From Hornefia butyriciproducens (GTDB lineage: Bacteria > Bacillota > Clostridia > Peptostreptococcales > Anaerovoracaceae), in contig NZ_VUMZ01000001.1 of assembly GCF_009695915.1 (NCBI RefSeq), forward strand, positions 1 through 64,000: a DNA stretch of 64,000 bases, read 5' to 3'. Numbering within the stretch: the first letter of the stretch is position 1; the number at the start of each line of letters is the position of its first letter. The translations under genes were made by a program, and so were the position numbers. This document shows, piece by piece, positions 17,053 to 26,200 of the stretch. The notes beneath the pieces are model-generated. The model was given only the letters and a program-made list of their open reading frames with translations. It did no database searches and was not told the origin of the DNA.

Positions 17053-18306
17053 ATGGAAACGAGAACGGACATAAAAGTTGATTTAAAGAACACGGGCATC
17101 GACCCGTCAGAAATTGAGGGGCGGCGCGGCGAGGCGCAGGACGCTCTGAACCGGCTCTGGTCCGGCGAGCTGGATTTCACCGGCTGGGTCAGAGATCCTC
17201 TGGAATTCAGTGATGCTGCCGTGAATGAACTGATTGATGTGGCGGCGGAAATTCGGGGAAAATGCGACTATTTTCTGGTGCTGGGCGTCGGCGGCTCCTT
17301 CATGGGAGCTAAGGCCGTCGTAGATCTTCTGCAGTCTCCTGAAGCAGATACCCGGGTTTTGTTCGCCGGCTATAACTTCAACGCGCGATACATTCACGAT
17401 CTTCTGCGGGAAATCGGCGACGCAGACCTGTGTCTCTGCGTGGTTTCCAAGTCCGGCACGACCACGGAAACATTGTCGGCATATGGAATTTTCAAAGAGA
17501 TTATGCTGGAAAAATACGGTCCGGAAGAGACTGCCGCCCGTACCTATGTAGTCACGGAACATCGCTCCAATTATCTGTTTGATATGGCAGTCGCCGAGGG
17601 ATCGAGGATTTTCGATCTAGCCCTTGACATCGGCGGGCGGTATTCTGTGCTGACGCCGGTGGGGCTTCTGCCCATCGCGGTTGCCGGAATCGATATCCGG
17701 GCCATTATGAACGGAGCCCGGGCTCTGTGCTCCCGGGAAACCTTCCGCAGCGACGGTCTGGACTACGCCATCACGCGTCAGGCCTTTGCCGACGCCGGAA
17801 AAACCATCGAGGTCTATGAGTTTTTTGATCCGTACTTCGCTTATTTCGGAGAATGGCTGAAGCAGCTGTTCGGAGAAAGTGAAGGGAAAGACGGCAAAGG
17901 GCTCTTCCCGACATCCCTGATGTTCAGCCGCGATCTTCATTCTATGGGGCAGTTCCTTCAGCAGGGAACTCCGTGTTTCTTTGAGACCTTCATCACAGTA
18001 GACGAGACTTCGGAGGATGTAGAAATCCCGGTCCTCGCGATGAAACCTTTTGCCGGAAAAACAATCCAGCAAATCAATCTCTGCGCAGAAAAAGGCGTGC
18101 AGGACGCTCATGTGAAGGCAGGAATTCCGGTAATTTCCATCCGCCTTCCCAGACTTGATGAAAATGTGACAGGGCAGCTGCTCTACTACTTTGAGACACA
18201 GTGCGCCGTCTCCGCCCTGCTCTCCGGGGTGAACCCGTTCAACCAGCCGGGAGTAGAGGATTATAAACGCGAGATGCGCGCGTATATTACTGCTTTAGAC
18301 AAATAG
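17053..18306 (+). CDS. pgi: glucose-6-phosphate isomerase
   Basis: Interconverts glucose-6-phosphate and fructose-6-phosphate, joining the glycogen locus to glycolysis. Sugar-phosphate binding motifs GVGGSFMGAKAVVDLL and VVSKSGTTTETL are visible, as is the C-terminal region NPFNQPGVEDYKREM. The ATG at 17053 is chosen because GAGGTG lies 5 nt upstream and the N terminus then aligns with the family; the protein is 417 residues, slightly short for a bacterial enzyme. The frame stays open back to an ATG at 16876, which would add 59 strongly basic residues but has no ribosome binding site. It is divergent from the malQ-PfkB fusion. Confidence 0.95.
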   Translation: METRTDIKVDLKNTGIDPSEIEGRRGEAQDALNRLWSGELDFTGWVRDPLEFSDAAVNELIDVAAEIRGKCDYFLVLGVGGSFMGAKAVVDLLQSPEADTRVLFAGYNFNARYIHDLLREIGDADLCLCVVSKSGTTTETLSAYGIFKEIMLEKYGPEETAARTYVVTEHRSNYLFDMAVAEGSRIFDLALDIGGRYSVLTPVGLLPIAVAGIDIRAIMNGARALCSRETFRSDGLDYAITRQAFADAGKTIEVYEFFDPYFAYFGEWLKQLFGESEGKDGKGLFPTSLMFSRDLHSMGQFLQQGTPCFFETFITVDETSEDVEIPVLAMKPFAGKTIQQINLCAEKGVQDAHVKAGIPVISIRLPRLDENVTGQLLYYFETQCAVSALLSGVNPFNQPGVEDYKREMRAYITALDK

Positions 18307-18383
18307 TACCGGCGCTCACGTCGCCGGTCTTCCAACGGTGCTCCGGCAGCACGCTTAGGCGCCCGCACCGCCGGACTTCCAAC

Positions 18384-18431
18384 GGTGCTTCGGCAGCGCA
18401 CCCCTTCGGCGCCTACCCGGAGCACCTTTTT
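18384..18431 (+). terminator. pgi terminator
   Basis: A 10-bp stem GGTGCTTCGG / CCGGAGCACC (18384-18393 with 18417-18426, one G-T pair) closes a 23-nt loop and is followed by TTTTT. Upstream, another hairpin ACCGGCG...CGCCGGT (18308-18328) follows the pgi stop. The block TTCCAACGGTGCT appears twice, 47 bp apart. Confidence 0.7.
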
Positions 18432-18480
18432 CGTACCGCCGAATACACATCATGCTGCATGCGGCGCACAGTGCGAAACC

Positions 18481-18723
18481 TTACTCCAGAACTTCATACA
18501 TCCCGGAGGCGTCCTCTTTTCTGACCGACTCCGGTACGGCGACGACCTTAAGGGTAATTGAACTGTTTCCGAATTCGATATGGATAACGTCTCCGGGTTC
18601 TACATCCGTACCGGCCTTTGCGGGCCGGTCGTTAACAGTGACGCGGTTCTGATCACAGGCTTCCTTCGCCACAGTTCTTCTCTTGATTACTCTTGAATTT
18701 TTCAGAAATTTATCGACTCTCAA
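18481..18723 (-). CDS. rqcP: S4-domain RNA-binding protein RqcP (YabO)
   Basis: An 80-residue S4 protein of the Hsp15 family. The S4 fold is clear: MRVDKFLKNSRVIKRRTVAK, then VTVNDRPAKAGTDVEPGD. In Bacillota RqcP binds the 50S ribosome-peptidyl-tRNA complex and helps RqcH add alanine tails during rescue of stalled chains. GGGAGG precedes the ATG. The position beside mazG, a SpoVB-like gene and hup matches the B. subtilis yabMNO order, which supports the identification. Here hup and a long hairpin array separate it from mazG, so it may have its own transcript. Confidence 0.9.
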   Translation of the reverse strand: MRVDKFLKNSRVIKRRTVAKEACDQNRVTVNDRPAKAGTDVEPGDVIHIEFGNSSITLKVVAVPESVRKEDASGMYEVLE

Positions 18724-18761
18724 TGTAACCTCCCGTTACTGAAACCTTGGTTGTTTTCTAT

Positions 18762-18811
18762 TATAATTAGTGTCTGCTCATTAAGTCCCCGTCGGACTTA
18801 ATGGGCGCTGA
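18762..18811 (+). repeat. dispersed repeat family 2, copy 1
   Basis: Fifty bp beginning with TATAATTAGTGTC and containing the hairpin ATTAAGTC-CCCGTCG-GACTTAAT (18780-18802). Copies lie at 37876-37925 (plus) and 40051-40104 (minus). All three share an AT-rich TATAAT/ATAAAAT start, an AGTG block, the hairpin with CCGTCGG near its top and a GCGCTG or GTGCGTG end. Confidence 0.75.
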
Positions 18812-19010
18812 CGGCAGTTTGTCAGCAGCGCCGCGGCGCACCATCCAACGGAAGGGTGCGCCGGCAAACACTAATTGATGCTTGTGCTCAGGGATTCGGC
18901 CGTTTCCGAATCCCACTGCCGCAGGGTTTTCAGATGAAACGCTTGAAAACCTTGCGGCAGGCTACCGAATATGCTCTTTATATTATTGATATTTCAAGCA
19001 TATTCGGTAG
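18780..19010. repeat. array of six consecutive hairpins between rqcP and hup
   Basis: The 367 bp between rqcP and hup hold no gene but six inverted repeats in a row: 18780-18802 (8-bp arms), 18807-18826 (GCTGAC arms), 18835-18862 (GGCGCACC arms), 18891-18914 (GGGATTCGG arms, 9 bp), 18916-18960 (17-bp arms, one G-T pair) and 18962-19010 (14-bp arms). The hup terminator is a seventh. Two belong to dispersed repeat families 2 and 1. Such density suggests nested palindromic elements or a structured RNA. Confidence 0.8.
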
Positions 19011-19029
19011 CTGAGCACGCATTAATTGC
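18951..19029 (-). repeat. dispersed repeat family 1, copy B
   Basis: Minus-strand copy of the element at 257-333. This copy has the best palindrome: CTACCGAATATGCT (18962-18975) pairs perfectly with AGCATATTCGGTAG (18997-19010) around a 21-nt AT-rich loop. It overlaps the end of the preceding 17-bp inverted repeat through the CTTGCGGCAG segment. Confidence 0.75.
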
Positions 19030-19051
19030 GGTTGTGTTTTCCGGTCATTAC

Positions 19052-19074
19052 AAAAGGGGCAGCCACGCTGCCCC
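19052..19074 (-). terminator. hup terminator
   Basis: On the minus strand GGGGCAGC-GTG-GCTGCCCC (8-bp perfect stem, 19056-19074) is followed by TTTTG, 17 nt after the hup stop codon. This is a good intrinsic terminator for the upstream mazG-hup transcript. Confidence 0.85.
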
Positions 19075-19090
19075 TGTGATTGTATCTGAA

Positions 19091-19369
19091 TTATTTGTTA
19101 ACCGCGTCTTTCAGAGCCTTTCCGGCTTTGAAAACAGGTGCTTTAGAAGCTGCGATCTTGATAACCTCTTCCGGTTTGCGCGGATTTCTGCCCTGACGAG
19201 CTTTTCTCTCTCTGGTCTCAAATGTTCCGAAGCCGATCAGCTGGACTTTCTCACCCTTCACCAGGGATTCCTCGACCGTAGCCAGGAAAGCGTTAATAGC
19301 AACTTCCGCATCCTTCTTTGTAAATTCCGTTTTCTCTGCTACCGCAGCGACTAATTCAGCCTTGTTCAT
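19091..19369 (-). CDS. hup: HU-type DNA-binding protein
   Basis: A small histone-like protein that bends and compacts DNA. The start at 19369 is chosen because AAGGAGG lies upstream of ATGAACAAGG; a frame extending 36 nt further has no family match. The 92-residue product reads [20 protein letters not shown] and has the beta-arm signature [18 protein letters not shown] with the usual RNP tip. Length and composition are normal, with no C-terminal basic tail. It lies 38 nt downstream of mazG and ends at an intrinsic terminator. Confidence 0.97.
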   Translation of the reverse strand: MNKAELVAAVAEKTEFTKKDAEVAINAFLATVEESLVKGEKVQLIGFGTFETRERKARQGRNPRKPEEVIKIAASKAPVFKAGKALKDAVNK

Positions 19370-19407
19370 TATAAAATCCTCCTTAAACTTTGATTGAGGC
19401 GACAAAC

Positions 19408-20232
19408 TTATCCTTCAAGCTCATCCCCAAGCTCTTCGATCTCTGCCAGCGACATCCTGACAACATCTCTGCCTTCCGCGGAGACCTTTTTCTCGACAGC
19501 TTCAAACCTTTTGACAAATTCATCCGTCAAGCGATTCAGTGCGTCCTCAGGGTCGACATTTCTGCATCTCGCCGCACCTGCAATTGAAAAGAGCAGTCTT
19601 CCATACATTTCCGCAATTGCTTCATCGCTCACAGACCGATCCGCACACTCTCGAATCCTGCCAAGATCACAGCTCATCTGATCAAGCAGGTCCGCCTCCG
19701 ATGGAACATCGAAACCCAGCTGCCCGATGCGATTCTGCACCTTGCTGGCCCGAAGCAATGCCGGCAACGCTTTCGGCACTCCTGTAAGCCGATCTGCCAA
19801 CATGGAATCACCGTGCTCTTCACTCTTCACATTTTCCCATTTTTCAAGGACTTTGTCAATAGTTTTTAGGCTATCTTCTTTGAAAATATGGGGATGCCGG
19901 CGGATCATCTTCTCACATTCCCCGTTGATCACATCCACGGCGGAAAACCGTTCGTCATCTTCTGCGATAACAGAATTCAGAACCACCTGCAGCATGACAT
20001 CGCCCAGTTCCTCCTTCAGATTCGCCGTGTCATTTTTGTTCACTGCGTCCACCGCCTCATAGGCCTCCTCGATCATACAGGTCCTCAGCGACTCGTGGGT
20101 CTGAACGCTGTCCCATGGACATTCCCGCCGCAGAATCCGGACGATCTCAAATAGACGGCGGCACGCCCCGCCCTCTTCCTCCGCCGGTTCATAAAGCGGC
20201 GCGTATTTCTTTTTCAGGTCTGATGTATCCAT
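19408..20232 (-). CDS. mazG: MazG nucleoside triphosphate pyrophosphohydrolase
   Basis: Hydrolyses (d)NTPs to NMP and pyrophosphate as a house-cleaning enzyme. The start at 20232 is set by AAAAGGAG just upstream; the product is 274 residues. It has two MazG domains. The first shows [20 protein letters not shown] followed by [10 protein letters not shown] and [12 protein letters not shown], the helical metal-binding ExxE/EExxD pattern. The second, near residues 170-260, is more diverged ([20 protein letters not shown]). In B. subtilis the equivalent YabN has an extra methylase domain at its N terminus, which is absent here. It lies 82 nt downstream of the SpoVB-like flippase gene. Confidence 0.95.
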   Translation of the reverse strand: MDTSDLKKKYAPLYEPAEEEGGACRRLFEIVRILRRECPWDSVQTHESLRTCMIEEAYEAVDAVNKNDTANLKEELGDVMLQVVLNSVIAEDDERFSAVDVINGECEKMIRRHPHIFKEDSLKTIDKVLEKWENVKSEEHGDSMLADRLTGVPKALPALLRASKVQNRIGQLGFDVPSEADLLDQMSCDLGRIRECADRSVSDEAIAEMYGRLLFSIAGAARCRNVDPEDALNRLTDEFVKRFEAVEKKVSAEGRDVVRMSLAEIEELGDELEG

Positions 20233-20314
20233 GAACTTCTCCTTTTGAGTGTGACAAATTCCGGTCCGGCTCTCTTCGCCGTCAATGCGCTGCCGATGCT
20301 CCCGCGCACGGTCT

Positions 20315-21946
20315 TCAGCGTCGGACGAATTTATTTGCAAGACGTGCAAAACGTCTGCCTCCCGGCATGCGCTCCAGTTCCTCCGGCGTAATTGCCCTGA
20401 CCGCGAAAATCAGGATGACATAAATGACCATTGCTGTCAGAATCGCCACCGCCGCAGACAGCGCATTTGCCATATTCCCGCTGTGACCGGCGAGAATAAT
20501 CATCATTCCTTTGTACACCCCGAGAGCCCAGGCGGCCATCAGCAGCGCCGCGATCAGCGGCCGGAGATACGTCAGACTGATGTTGTGCCGGACGCCGGTA
20601 TACTTGTGCACAGAAATATCGTTCAGCGTCATCGCGACAAAATATGCCACCAGGGTGCCGATAGCAGCGCCCTTCACATTAATCACGTGAATGCCGACGG
20701 TGAAATAAGTCACGAACACCTTGAACACACATCCGATCGCCAGGTTCCTCACCGGAATCATCTGCTTTCCGATCGCCTGCAGGACACTGGTCGAAGTCTG
20801 CATATGCGCCAGAAAGATCACGCCGATGGCGAGAAGCATCATGATGGGCGCCGCCTCCCGACAGGACTCCGGCTGCTCGAAATACAGCAGTTTAAGAATC
20901 GGCTCCGCCAGGAAGAAGAGTCCGAAGGCGCACGGGAAGCCCATGATCATCGTCGTCCGATAGCCCAGCTTGATCGTCTCATTGACCTCCGTCGCGTTAT
21001 TCACTGCGAAATTTCTGGAAATCGCCGGAACCAGACTGACCGCCACCGCCTGTGTAAAGATCTGTGGGAAAGCGATAATCGGGTTGCAGTAACCGCCGTA
21101 GAGGCTGTACATATGCTCTGTGGCCGCCCGACTCCATCCTGTCTGCTGCAGCACGTTCATCACGATTGACGTGTCGATCAGGGTCATAATCGGCATAATC
21201 TCACATCCGATGATGATGGGAACGGCAATCATCGTGATTTTCTTCGCCAGATATTTTCCGTCCTCCACCATCGGATCTCCATATTCAATTTTCTGCCGGA
21301 ATACTTTGTGGTTCAGCAGGAAGATCAGTGCGATGACCGCCAGACCGGCAATCGCGCCCGCCGAAGCGCCGAAGGATGCACCTGCCGCCGCCTTCACCAT
21401 ATCCCCGGAGTGGAAGGCAAACACATACGCCAGCGAGAGACCCACGCCGCAGCGCACCAGCTGCTCCGTGATTTCAGAAATCGCCGTGGGGTTCATATTC
21501 TGCCGGCCGTTGAAAAACCCCCGGAAGGAGGAAAACAGCGGCACAAAGAACAGTGCCGGTGCCATAGCCCTCACCGCCAGCGCGGATTTGGGACTTCCCA
21601 CCGCCCGGGCGATAATATCCGCTCCGAAAAAACAGACGAGGAAGCAGACCGTTCCGACGCCCAGAAGCAACAGCGTCGCCACGTGAAAGATTTTGTGCGC
21701 GTTGCGGTAGCGTCTCTGCACGATGCTCTCCGAGACCAGCCGGGAAATCGCCACCGGAACGCCGGCGGTGCCGATGACCACCAGCGTTCCGTAAATCGCG
21801 TAAGCGACACTGTAATACGTCATCCCGTCGCCGATCCAGTTGGTCAGAGGAATCCGGAAGACCGCCCCGAGAAGCTTGATCATAACACCGGCCCCCGCCA
21901 GAATGGCCGCGCCCTTCAGGAATTTCTTTTCATTTGAATCTGACAT
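20315..21946 (-). CDS. SpoVB/YabM-like polysaccharide (lipid II class) flippase
   Basis: A 543-residue integral membrane protein of the MOP exporter superfamily with about 14 hydrophobic segments. The start MSDSNEKKFLKGAAILAGAG leads into the first helix, and FRIPLTNWIGDGMTYYSVAY is typical of SpoVB/YtgP/MurJ-like proteins that move undecaprenyl-linked intermediates across the membrane. Its place directly before mazG matches yabM-yabN in B. subtilis. The sequence does not show which lipid-linked substrate it handles, nor whether the organism sporulates. GGAG lies about 10 nt before the ATG. Confidence 0.88.
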   Translation of the reverse strand: MSDSNEKKFLKGAAILAGAGVMIKLLGAVFRIPLTNWIGDGMTYYSVAYAIYGTLVVIGTAGVPVAISRLVSESIVQRRYRNAHKIFHVATLLLLGVGTVCFLVCFFGADIIARAVGSPKSALAVRAMAPALFFVPLFSSFRGFFNGRQNMNPTAISEITEQLVRCGVGLSLAYVFAFHSGDMVKAAAGASFGASAGAIAGLAVIALIFLLNHKVFRQKIEYGDPMVEDGKYLAKKITMIAVPIIIGCEIMPIMTLIDTSIVMNVLQQTGWSRAATEHMYSLYGGYCNPIIAFPQIFTQAVAVSLVPAISRNFAVNNATEVNETIKLGYRTTMIMGFPCAFGLFFLAEPILKLLYFEQPESCREAAPIMMLLAIGVIFLAHMQTSTSVLQAIGKQMIPVRNLAIGCVFKVFVTYFTVGIHVINVKGAAIGTLVAYFVAMTLNDISVHKYTGVRHNISLTYLRPLIAALLMAAWALGVYKGMMIILAGHSGNMANALSAAVAILTAMVIYVILIFAVRAITPEELERMPGGRRFARLANKFVRR

Positions 21947-21962
21947 ACAGTAATCTCCAATA

Positions 21963-23258
21963 CTAAAGCTGCGCTAAAATCCCCTTTGCAGCCTTCTCCG
22001 TTTCAAAGACAGTTTTTTCTTTATCGATTGTAGCATATTCTCCGTCTTTGTAAAGCACTTTTCCGTCCGCCATCGTCAGGACCACATCGCTCCCTGCGGC
22101 GGAATAGACGATATTGTTGACCATATCGTGAACCGGATGCATATTCGGCTGAGAAATATCCATCACGATCAGGTCAGCTTTCTGTCCCTCCGCCAGAAGA
22201 CCGCAGTCCGTCCGTCCCTGCGCCAGAGCTCCGCCTCTCGTGGCGGCGTACAAAGCCTGACGCGGCGTGATTACAGTAGGATCTCCGGCCTTGATTTTTC
22301 CCACGAGAGCCAGTGTTTTAATCTCCTCCAGGAAATTCAGGGAATTGTTGGAAGCCACGCTGTCCGTGCCGACGGCCAGACCGATTCCCGCCCTCAGCAG
22401 CGCAGCGCTGTCACATATCCCGCTGGCGAGTTTCAGATTGCTGACCGGATTCGTGGCGACCGTTACCCCCTTTTCCTTCAGGATGTCATAATCTTCTCCT
22501 TCAATCCACACACAGTGCGCCGCTGTGGCCGGCACATCGAAGATGCCGCAGTCCGCCAGATACCGCACCGGCGTGCGACCCCCGCGGCGGCCCTTGCATT
22601 CCTCATGCTCACGTTTTGTTTCCGAGACATGCACGTGCATGCGGATTCCCTCTTCCTTTGCATACGCTGCAAGCCCCCTGGCCGTCTGCTCGTCAGATGT
22701 ATATTCCGCGTGAAGACTGGCGTCAATCAGGATTCTGCCCTCCTCTGCGCCGTGGTAATTCCGGACGGCGTCCTTCATCTCCCGGACCGACTCCATCTGT
22801 TCAAAGGGAGTCCCGTCGAAATTCGTCAGCGAACGGCTGATGTTGTTTTTCGCGCCGCTGTCCGCGACCGCCCTTACCATATCGGAGGTGAAATAGTACA
22901 TATCCTGAGTAGATACAATACCGAAACGCAGAGATTCCATCATACAGAGAAGCGTACCCCAGTAGACCGCATTAGAATCAAGTTTGGCCTCAAAGGGGAA
23001 AATCCGGGTCTCCAGCCAGTCCTGAAGTGTCAGGTTCTCGCCGTATCCCCGCATCAGTGCCATCGGGCTGTGTCCGTGGGCGTTATAAAAGCCGGGCATA
23101 AGCAGCCGGTCCTTTCCGTCATAGACTTCTCCGTATTTTTCCGCATATTCCGGTTCTTTGTCTGAAATCAGGCGGATCCGGCTTCCGAAGGTTCCGACGT
23201 ACATATTTTCGCGCACGTTGAAATCCTCGTCCAGAATCGTGATATTCTTAAACAGCAT
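21963..23258 (-). CDS. amidohydrolase of the MTA/SAH deaminase family
   Basis: A 431-residue metal-dependent hydrolase related to methylthioadenosine/S-adenosylhomocysteine deaminases and chlorohydrolases. Metal ligands are visible: GFYNAHGHSPM near residue 60, MHVHVSET near 200, AAHCVWI and GTDSVASNN near 300. The first motif is HGH rather than the more common HTH. GGAGG precedes the ATG, and the start overlaps the mfd end by 11 nt, so the two are translationally coupled. In B. subtilis the corresponding place between mfd and yabM is taken by spoVT. The substrate cannot be fixed from sequence. Confidence 0.85.
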   Translation of the reverse strand: MLFKNITILDEDFNVRENMYVGTFGSRIRLISDKEPEYAEKYGEVYDGKDRLLMPGFYNAHGHSPMALMRGYGENLTLQDWLETRIFPFEAKLDSNAVYWGTLLCMMESLRFGIVSTQDMYYFTSDMVRAVADSGAKNNISRSLTNFDGTPFEQMESVREMKDAVRNYHGAEEGRILIDASLHAEYTSDEQTARGLAAYAKEEGIRMHVHVSETKREHEECKGRRGGRTPVRYLADCGIFDVPATAAHCVWIEGEDYDILKEKGVTVATNPVSNLKLASGICDSAALLRAGIGLAVGTDSVASNNSLNFLEEIKTLALVGKIKAGDPTVITPRQALYAATRGGALAQGRTDCGLLAEGQKADLIVMDISQPNMHPVHDMVNNIVYSAAGSDVVLTMADGKVLYKDGEYATIDKEKTVFETEKAAKGILAQL

Positions 23259-26200
23259 TTTCGTTTCCTCCTTTGTTTTCCTTGATTATAGTCAGCAGTT
23301 CCAGACAATCCTCCAGCTTTCTGGCGGGGATCATCGGGATCCTGATAAACGGTTCGACGCCGCCGTGGACAAATGCCCGTCCTTTGAATGCATCGTTGAT
23401 ACTGAAAATCGCATATGGAGTCAGATGGTTTTTTTCAGCGAAGGAGAAAATGATCCGCTTATTTTGTTCATATATTCTCCTGACAGAAAGTTCCTCCGCC
23501 ATGCCCCGTATCTGCGAAATCTTGATGAGATTCAGCGTCTCTCTCGGAACATCGCCGAACCGGTCGATTAATTCGTCGATCATTTCCTGCTCATCCTCCG
23601 GCGTACGCACAGAAGCGATTTTTTTATACATTCCCAGCTTCAGGGATTCATTCTCAATGTACCAGTCCGGAATTGCGGCGGAAACAGCGAGTTCCACCGA
23701 GGTGTCCTCCTCTGTCTCGCTGACCGGTTCGCCGCCCTTCAGCTGACGCACCGCATCCTCCACCATCTTGCAGTACAGTTCATAACCGATGTTCATCATG
23801 TGTCCTGACTGCTCGCCTCCCAAAAGATTCCCTGCACCCCGGATCTCCAGATCACGCATGGCCACCTTGAAGCCGGAACCGAACTCGGTGAACTCCCGGA
23901 TCGCCCGAAGTCTCTTCTCCGAGACCTCAGTCAGCACCTTGTCCTTCTGATACATCAGGTAGGCATACGCCATCCGGTTCGATCTGCCGACACGTCCTCT
24001 CAGCTGATAGAGCTGTGCCAGACCGTAACGATCCGCGTCCATGATGATCAGCGTATTTGCATTGGGGACATCGATGCCCGACTCCACGATCGTCGTCGCC
24101 ACCAGTACATCCGACTGATGATTGACAAAATCAAGCATCACATTCTCCAGAGCCTGCTCGTTCATCCTGCCGTGCCCCACCGCGACACGGGCCTCAGGCA
24201 CCAGGTGTTCGATGCGCCCGGCAAGCTGGCTGATGCCGCGAACACGATTGTAGATAACAAAGCATTGTCCGCCCCGATCCAGTTCCCGTTTCACGGCGTC
24301 CCGGATCACGAGGTCGTCCTGTTCCATCACATATGTCTGCACCGGATAACGATCCTCAGGAGGCTCTTCGATCAGACTCATATCCTTGATTCCCGTCAGT
24401 GACATGTTCAGTGTTCTCGGAATCGGCGTAGCCGTCAGAGTCAGCACATCTACGTTTTTCTTCAGTTTCTTGATCGCCTCCTTGTGTCGGACGCCGAACC
24501 GATGCTCCTCGTCAATGACCAGAAGACCCAGATCCCGGAACTTTACATCCCGGGACAGAATCCTGTGTGTGCCGATTATGATGTCGATTTTTCCGTCCGA
24601 GAGATCCTCCAGGATTTTCTTCTGCTGCGCCTCACTGCGGAACCGGGACAGCATCTCCACCCGTACCGCGAAATGCTCGAAACGGTCGCGCAGCGTGTAG
24701 AAATGCTGGTTCGCCAGCACTGTAGTCGGAACCAGAACCGCCGCCTGTTTTCCATCCGCAACACATTTAAACAGTGCCCTGGCTGCCACCTCGGTTTTAC
24801 CGAAGCCCACATCTCCGCAGAGCAGTCGATCCATCGCCTTCGGCTTTTCCATATCCTGCTTGATCTCTTCGATAGAGCGCAGCTGATCCTCCGTCTCCTG
24901 GTATGGGAACTCATCCTCGAATTCCCGCATCCAGATGGAGTCCGGACTGAAGGCGTAGCCTTTTTCCATTTCCCGTTCTGCGTACAACTGCACCAGTTCC
25001 TGAGTCATCTCCGCAATGGCTGCCCGGGCTCTCGCCTTGGTCAGTTTCCATTCGCCGCTGGAGAGTTTGTTGATCTTTGGCGTGACCCCATCTGAACCGA
25101 TGTATTTCTGCACGATATCGAACTGCTCCACCGGTACATACAGAGTGTCGTTTCCGGCGTACTTGATTTTCAGGTAGTCCTTCTTCTCTCCCTGGATGTC
25201 CAGCTGCTGAATTCCCAGAAATTTTCCGATTCCGTGATTCTCATGCACCACGAAATCTCCCGCCTTCAGATCCGTAAAACTTTCAAGTTTCTGGCCGTCG
25301 CTTCGTTGCTTTCGCCGCCGTCGGCTCTGCTGCCGCTCTCCGAAAATATCATTGTCACTGATATAGCAGAGCTTGCGGTCGATAAAGTCAAAACCTGTCG
25401 TCAGATTCCCCCGCAGGAAACGAACCTGCCGGACGACGCCGCAGCGGTCACAGAATTCGATCAGATTTTTCCGGCGCTCCTCCGTAGACGCTGTGATGCA
25501 GATTTCATAACCCTTTTTGACATACGCCTTCAGCTCTGATTCCAGCAGTTCCATATGCCCGCTGAAATTCATCATCTGCGCACTCTGATAACTGTGGAGA
25601 GACTCGTAGGCTTCGACGCCCCGGATCTGTTTGGGGAAGGGGGACAAAAGATAAACGGGGCCGTGCCGGTAGATCTTCTGAAAGTCCTCCCGGCCGGTCA
25701 TCAGTTCCATGTCCTCCGGAACAATCTCACCCCGTTCCAGCATGACCTGAAAATCCATCTTCTGTTCCTTTGTCCTGGAGTCCAGCATCTCGCCGATGCG
25801 GTCGGGATCATCGACATAAATCGTCCCGCTGTCCAGATAATCCCACAGGTATTCCGGATCCTCGTAAAAATAATGCAGATAATTTTCCAGCAGCTGTACA
25901 TTCATCCGGTTATCGATGTATTCACAGAGCTCATCCCGGCGCTTCTCCAGTCTCCGGACCGCTTCCTCGCTGTCTTCCCCCCGTTTCATCAGCCTTTTCG
26001 CCTGCGCCGTATATGTCCGTCGCACCCGCTCGGAAGCCCTGGCGAACAGTTCTTTATCCGCAAGCATCTGCTCTGCAGGGCCTATCTCGACGCTCCTGAG
26101 GCTCCGGACTGAACGCTGCGTGTCAATATCGAACTCGCGAATGGAATCCACCTCGGTGTCAAAAAATTCAATTCGGAACGGATTCTCCGCATCAGGCGTG

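Noticed and set aside
18780-19074. Possible CRISPR array between rqcP and hup
   Set aside because: The palindromes differ in sequence and arm length, spacing is irregular, and no cas genes are present.
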